A stretch of 8,403 nucleotides of DNA from JANNGZ01 sp031404155 (GTDB lineage Bacteria; Pseudomonadota; Gammaproteobacteria; Burkholderiales; Burkholderiaceae_C). The notes beneath the pieces are model-generated. The model was not told where the DNA came from, did not search any database, and saw only the letters and a program-made list of their open reading frames with translations. Made by a program: the position numbers and the translations under genes. The first letter of the stretch is position 1. The number at the start of each line of letters is the position of its first letter. The stretch covers positions 1 to 8,403 of the forward strand of contig JANNGZ010000386.1 of NCBI GenBank assembly GCA_031404155.1, given 5' to 3'. Positions 5,719-8,403 of the stretch are shown one piece after another.

Positions 5719-6717
5719 TCAAACCGCGCAGCCCGCATCGGGGCTCACCGCGCCCGCCGGCGGCAGCGGCTCGGGGATCGTGTAGCCATAACGCGAGGCG
5801 GTGATCTCGGCCAGGATCGCCACCGCAATCTCCGGCGGCGTGCGCGCGCCGTTCTTGATGCCCACCGGCCCGTGCAGCCGCGCGAGCTGCGCCTCGCTCA
5901 TGCCGAAGTGTTCGGCCAGGCGCGCCTTGCGCTTGCTCTGGTTCAGGCGCGAGCCGATCGCGCCGACATAAAACGAGTCGCTGGTCAGCGCCTCCATCAA
6001 CGCCAGGTCGTCGAGCTTGGGGTCGTGGGTCAAGGCGACGATGGCGGTATGGCCATCGGGCTTGAGTTCCTTCACCACGTCGTCGGGCATGCCACGCAGC
6101 AGGCGTACCCCGGGCACCTCCAAGCTGTACTCCTCGCGCGGGTCGCAGACCAGCACTTCGTAGTCGAGCGCACGCGCCATCGTCGCCAGGTACTGCGTCA
6201 TCTGCCCGGCGCCGATCATCAGCAGCCGCCATTGCGGGCCGTGGTGCGTGGTGAGCGTGCGCTCGGTGAGCTGCACCACGTCGCCGCGGGTGGGTGGCTC
6301 CAGGCGCACCGCGCCGCTGTGCAAATCGAGCACCCGCGTGATGCGCTCGCCGCGGGCCAGGATGGCCAGCAACTCGTCGACACGGGTGTGTTCACCCACC
6401 GGTTCCAGCACCAGTTCGAGCAGGCCGCCGCAGGGCAGGCCGAACTGCTGCGCGGCCTCGGCGCCGACGCCGTACTGCGTCACCTGCGGCGCGTTGAGCG
6501 CGAGCGCGCCGTCCTTGATCTTCGCGACCAGGTCGTCTTCGATGCAGCCGCCGGAGACGCTGCCGGTGATCTGCCCGTCGCCCCTCACCGCCACCACCGA
6601 GCCCGCCGGCCGCGGCGCCGAGCCCCAGGTGCGGGTGATGGTGCCGAGCACCACGCGGTGCCCGCCGGCGCGCCATTGCTGCACCTGGCGCAGCACCGTC
6701 AAGTCCATGTTGTCCAT
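5719..6717 (-). CDS. XdhC/CoxI family protein (molybdenum-cofactor enzyme maturation)
   Basis: A 332-residue protein with the two-domain layout of the XdhC/CoxI family. XdhC in Rhodobacter binds molybdenum cofactor, aids its sulfuration and inserts it into xanthine dehydrogenase; CoxI/CoxF relatives serve CO dehydrogenase-type enzymes. N-terminal domain: TRTWGSAPRPAGS (28-40), TGSVSGGCIEDDLV (51-64, Cys58) and LPCGG (94-98, Cys96). The C-terminal Rossmann-like domain has MIGAGQMTQYLA (167-178), DPREEY, ALTHDPKLDD (228-237), YVGAIGSRLNQSKR and a final GARTPPEIAVAILAEI helix (290-305). The start at 6717 matches the usual 'MDN-DL' family start; an alternative ATG at 6801 would add 28 residues. 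No molybdenum hydroxylase genes are in the window, so its client is elsewhere or unknown. It lies between a YafY regulator and a GST on the same strand. Confidence 0.92.
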   Translation of the reverse strand: MDNMDLTVLRQVQQWRAGGHRVVLGTITRTWGSAPRPAGSVVAVRGDGQITGSVSGGCIEDDLVAKIKDGALALNAPQVTQYGVGAEAAQQFGLPCGGLLELVLEPVGEHTRVDELLAILARGERITRVLDLHSGAVRLEPPTRGDVVQLTERTLTTHHGPQWRLLMIGAGQMTQYLATMARALDYEVLVCDPREEYSLEVPGVRLLRGMPDDVVKELKPDGHTAIVALTHDPKLDDLALMEALTSDSFYVGAIGSRLNQSKRKARLAEHFGMSEAQLARLHGPVGIKNGARTPPEIAVAILAEITASRYGYTIPEPLPPAGAVSPDAGCAV

Positions 6718-6764
6718 CGCGCCGCGCCAACGAAGTGAATCGAAGCCGCGATGGTGCCCGATTT

Positions 6765-6791
6765 GCGCCGGTGCCGCGCCGGTGCCGCGCC
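6765..6791. repeat. 11-bp tandem repeat between the YafY and XdhC genes
   Basis: GCGCCGGTGCC occurs twice head to tail (6765-6775 and 6776-6786), followed by a further GCGCC (6787-6791). It fills much of the 83-bp spacer between the regulator stop and the XdhC start. If the alternative XdhC start at 6801 is used, the repeat would code for part of a short alanine/glycine/arginine-rich leader. Slippage duplication is the simplest reading. Confidence 0.7.
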
Positions 6792-6800
6792 GCGCCCGCA

Positions 6801-7490
6801 TCAAAGGCGGTGGGGTGCCTGGATCGCGCGCAGCAGGTCGGCCAGGGTCTTGCCGGGCTCGTCGCGGAACTGCCCGCCGCGTTCTTCCAGCGCCACGATG
6901 CGGTCGACACGAAAGCTGCGGAAGTCCTGGCGCAGCTCGCACCAGGCAGCGAGTGTCCACACCGCACCCCAGAAAAAGCAGCCGAGCGGGCGCACCGTGC
7001 GTTCGCTGGGTGCCTCTTCCAGGTCGACATAGCGCAGGAACACTTTCTGCCGGTTCTCGGCCGCCACGCGCAGTGCTTGCAGGTGCACACGGGTGGTGGG
7101 CTCCAGGCCGGCCGCGGGGGCATAGACCGCCAGGCTTTCGGCCGCCGCGCGCGCGGCGGCGGGCAGCACCGCGAGCACCTTGGACAGGGCAGCCTCGGCC
7201 GCCGCCGCGAGCGCGCCGTCCAGCCGCGGTTGGGCCATGCGCACCGCGGCCACCAGGGCTTGCGCTTCAGCGTGGGTGAACATCAGCGGCGGTAAATCGA
7301 AGCCCGCGCGCATCCGGTAGCCGACACCGGCCTCGCCCTCGATCGGCACGCCCTGCGCCTGCAGGTCGGCCACGTCGCGGTACACGGTCCGCAGCGACAC
7401 CTCCAGGCGCTGGGCGATGAACTGCGCGGTCGACAAACGCCGGCCACGCACCAGCTGCACGACCTGGAACAGGCGGTCGCCACGGCGCAT
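6801..7490 (-). CDS. YafY-family transcriptional regulator (HTH plus WYL domain)
   Basis: A 229-residue regulator of the YafY type. The N-terminal winged helix-turn-helix (HTH_11, about 1-60) shows RLFQVVQLVRGRRLSTAQFI, the recognition helix VSLRTVYRDVADLQAQGVPI, and the wing GEAGVGYRMRAGFDLPPLMF. A helical linker follows, then a WYL domain at about 135-205, with 'WTLAAWCELRQDFRSFRVDRI' at 178-198. The name-giving WYL tripeptide is WTL here (178-180), a variant seen in this subfamily; the FRVDRI strand is retained. WYL domains bind ligands or nucleic acid and tune the HTH. It sits 24 bp after a cupin gene, with a VOC gene beyond, a common setting for YafY regulators; likely targets are these neighbours or itself. 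The ATG at 7490 fits the family N-terminus, though no good ribosome binding site is seen. Its TGA overlaps an ATG in the XdhC frame. Confidence 0.92.
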   Translation of the reverse strand: MRRGDRLFQVVQLVRGRRLSTAQFIAQRLEVSLRTVYRDVADLQAQGVPIEGEAGVGYRMRAGFDLPPLMFTHAEAQALVAAVRMAQPRLDGALAAAAEAALSKVLAVLPAAARAAAESLAVYAPAAGLEPTTRVHLQALRVAAENRQKVFLRYVDLEEAPSERTVRPLGCFFWGAVWTLAAWCELRQDFRSFRVDRIVALEERGGQFRDEPGKTLADLLRAIQAPHRL

Positions 7491-7514
7491 GGCGGTTGGC
7501 GCTCGGCGAGCCGC

Positions 7515-8039
7515 CTACTCGCGGTCCCAATAGTCGACCTGGTCGGCGTAGCGGGTCAGGTGTGCCAGGCCGCTCAGCTCGTCCCCGCAGTACGCGCCGA
7601 CCTTGCCCGAGTCCGGGTACTCGCAGATTTCGGGGTCGATCGTCGAGCTGACCGCGAGGTAGCGCAGCTCGACCGCGCCGGTGTTGAGCAACTGGTGCGC
7701 GGTGCTCGTGTCGCCGGCGGGGCAGCCGATCAGGTCGCCCTGCCTCACCGCATGCCGCGCCGTGCCCAGGCGCAGCTCACCGCTGCCGGCGAGGATCAGG
7801 AACAGCTCGTCGTTGGCGCGGTGGCTGTGCATCGGAAACGCGGCCATGCCCGGCGGCAAGACGGTGACGTTGCAGCCCAGGCGCTTGAGCCCGAAGCCGG
7901 CGCTCAGGCGTGCGATGCTGGCGTCGAAGCGCTCGGCGGTCGCGCCGCTGGGGCGGAACTCCGGCGGCCGCGGCTGCGGCGTGATGCCGTGCAGCGAGAC
8001 GATCGCGGTGATCGGGGTTGTCGGGGGGGTCGCGTCCAT
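7515..8039 (-). CDS. Cupin domain-containing protein
   Basis: A 174-residue single-domain cupin. Motif 1 is FPMHSHRANDELFLILAGSGEL with metal ligands His71, His73 and Glu78; motif 2 is GDLIGCPAGDTSTAHQLLNTG with His115 and the usual Asn119. This is a full metal-binding set, so an enzyme (dioxygenase, isomerase or similar) or a small-molecule binding protein are both possible. The C-terminal part 'YLAVSSTIDPEICEYPDSGKVGAY' and the closing DYWDRE belong to a recurrent group of uncharacterised bacterial cupins. A 45-residue N-terminal extension precedes the barrel. The start at 8039 is supported by AGGAG eight bases upstream. It is the first gene after the 126-bp spacer following the VOC gene and lies 24 bp before the regulator, so cupin and regulator are probably one transcript. 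The substrate is unknown. Confidence 0.9.
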   Translation of the reverse strand: MDATPPTTPITAIVSLHGITPQPRPPEFRPSGATAERFDASIARLSAGFGLKRLGCNVTVLPPGMAAFPMHSHRANDELFLILAGSGELRLGTARHAVRQGDLIGCPAGDTSTAHQLLNTGAVELRYLAVSSTIDPEICEYPDSGKVGAYCGDELSGLAHLTRYADQVDYWDRE

Positions 8040-8047
8040 GCTCGGTT

Positions 8048-8052
8048 CTCCT
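8048..8052 (-). promoter_or_regulatory. Ribosome binding site of the cupin gene
   Basis: Read on the minus strand, AGGAG lies 8 bases before the ATG at 8039. It is a strong Shine-Dalgarno match and fixes the cupin start. Most other minus-strand genes here lack one, which suggests that the cupin may be an independently started gene. Confidence 0.75.
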
Positions 8053-8083
8053 GGCGGGCTCGCCGCGCTTGCTCGTCGCGAGA

Positions 8084-8103
8084 GCGGCGCGGTGCCGCGC
8101 CGC
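8084..8103. promoter_or_regulatory. GC-rich palindrome upstream of the cupin gene
   Basis: A 20-base near-perfect inverted repeat: arm GCGGCGCGG at 8084-8092, TG at the centre, complementary arm at 8095-8103. In RNA this gives about 8 bp of pure G-C stem with a 4-base loop. It lies between the VOC stop (8166) and the cupin ribosome binding site (8048-8052). It could end VOC transcription, act as a 5' leader structure, or be an operator. No T-run follows on the minus strand, so intrinsic termination is doubtful. A CGCCGC at 8061-8066 could pair instead with 8084-8089, giving a competing fold. Confidence 0.4.
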
Positions 8104-8165
8104 CTCGATCCTACGTGCCCTTGTGGGGTGATGGGTCGGCCGGCCTGACGGGCGCGGCCCGGACC

Positions 8166-8403
8166 TCAGGCCATCGCATGCAAGCCGACGCGGTTGCCTT
8201 CGCAATCGTCGATATGGGCCCAGAAGCCCATGCCTTCGGGCAGCGCCGTCTTCGGCGTCGCAATGCGGCCACCGGCCGCGGCCGCGCGTGCCAGCACCGG
8301 GTCGAGCGCCGGCCCGGCGTTGAGGTAGACCAGCGAACCGACGGCCGCCGGCACCGCGCCCTCTTCATGCACCAGGCAGCCGCCGACGCCGGCCTCCGGC
8401 GCG
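8166..8403 (-). CDS. VOC family protein (glyoxalase/bleomycin resistance-like), C-terminal part
   Basis: The last 79 or so residues of a VOC-superfamily protein; the start lies beyond the right edge. The frame reads from the edge through APEAGVGGCLVHEEG, 'GSLVYLNAGPALDPVLARAAAAGGRIATPKTALPEG', 'GFWAHIDDCEGNRVGLHAMA' and a TGA at 8168-8166. This is the classic second beta-alpha-beta-beta-beta unit. It has the GSLVYLN first strand, the 'D-VLARAAAAGG' helix, and a D-(C)-EGN-VGLH last strand in which EGNRVGLH is the usual terminal signature. VOC proteins include glyoxalase I, dioxygenases and drug-binding proteins; the small form with this ending is usually uncharacterised. VOC genes often sit beside YafY regulators, as here, two genes away. 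Because the N-terminal metal ligands are not visible, catalytic competence cannot be judged. Confidence 0.88.
   Translation of the reverse strand, partial: APEAGVGGCLVHEEGAVPAAVGSLVYLNAGPALDPVLARAAAAGGRIATPKTALPEGMGFWAHIDDCEGNRVGLHAMA

Noticed and set aside
3851..5785. A 644-codon open frame on the plus strand, antisense to the MBL hydrolase and GST genes.
   Set aside because: Same GC-bias shadow: low-complexity Arg/Ala/Gln/His/Val composition, no domain, and it covers two convincing minus-strand genes.
5687..6232. In-frame upstream extension of the GST gene, which would give a 398-residue fusion.
   Set aside because: The added part lies in another frame of XdhC, is arginine-rich, and the GST family N-terminus MTIQLHYFPGN starts exactly at 5686.
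6802..6960. Further upstream extension of the XdhC frame to 6960.
   Set aside because: It overlaps the conserved C-terminal part of the YafY gene and shows no XdhC homology; only the start at 6801 is worth keeping as an alternative.
5698..7295. Plus-strand open frames across XdhC and YafY, for example 5698-6738 and 6248-7279.
   Set aside because: They are antisense to genes with clear motifs and have shadow-like composition.
6801..7490. WYL-domain regulator as a sign of a phage-defence island (BrxR/CapW type).
   Set aside because: The protein has the YafY HTH-WYL layout with metabolic neighbours (cupin, VOC, XdhC), and no nuclease, methyltransferase, helicase or other defence gene is present.
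7491..7515. Inverted repeat between the cupin and YafY genes (GGCG/CGCC outer, GCTC/GAGC inner arms) as a terminator.
   Set aside because: The arms are only 4 bp each, asymmetric, and lack a T-run; such pairings are common by chance at this GC content.
1..8403. tRNA, rRNA, CRISPR array, insertion sequence, integrase or attachment site.
   Set aside because: None was seen: no cloverleaf-like sequence, no regularly spaced repeats with spacers, no transposase motifs and no terminal inverted repeats.

Overview
The window is very GC-rich DNA, densely packed with protein-coding genes. The gene content (a family-5 ABC substrate-binding protein next to an amidase, a lone XdhC protein, a YafY/WYL regulator, a short DUF1992 protein) and the codon use fit a betaproteobacterium of the order Burkholderiales, perhaps the Comamonadaceae or the Rubrivivax/Leptothrix group. 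That placement is an inference from style and gene families, not a proven assignment.

Plus strand, left half (1-3834): the C-terminal part of a peptide/nickel-type ABC transporter substrate-binding protein, then an amidase-signature hydrolase, a TTC38/StaR-like tetratricopeptide protein, and a small DUF1992 (DnaJC28 conserved domain) protein. The spacers are 24 to 54 bp and the four may form one transcription unit. The binding protein plus amidase suggests uptake followed by hydrolysis of an amide or peptide-like compound.

Minus strand, right half (8403 down to 3863): a partial VOC/glyoxalase-like protein, a cupin, a YafY-family WYL regulator, an XdhC/CoxI-family protein, a glutathione S-transferase and a NAPE-PLD-like metallo-beta-lactamase-fold hydrolase. 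Spacers are 24 to 126 bp. The two halves converge at 3834/3863, where a short imperfect hairpin may act as a bidirectional terminator. The theme on this side is small-molecule handling: electrophile conjugation, metal-dependent hydrolysis, molybdenum-cofactor enzyme support and a ligand-sensing regulator.

No RNA gene, IS element, phage gene, CRISPR array or defence system was seen, and no gene-free stretch exceeds 130 bp. The gene content is ordinary chromosomal accessory metabolism. The least ordinary features lie between the genes. A 14-bp tandem repeat at 3430-3485 carries three ATGs in three frames, linked by ATGA overlaps into the DUF1992 start. A 15-codon mini-ORF bridges the binding protein and the amidase by the same ATGA device. 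A TGATG overlap allows an alternative XdhC start, and a hairpin may mask the GST ribosome binding site. All are sequence observations without functional proof.
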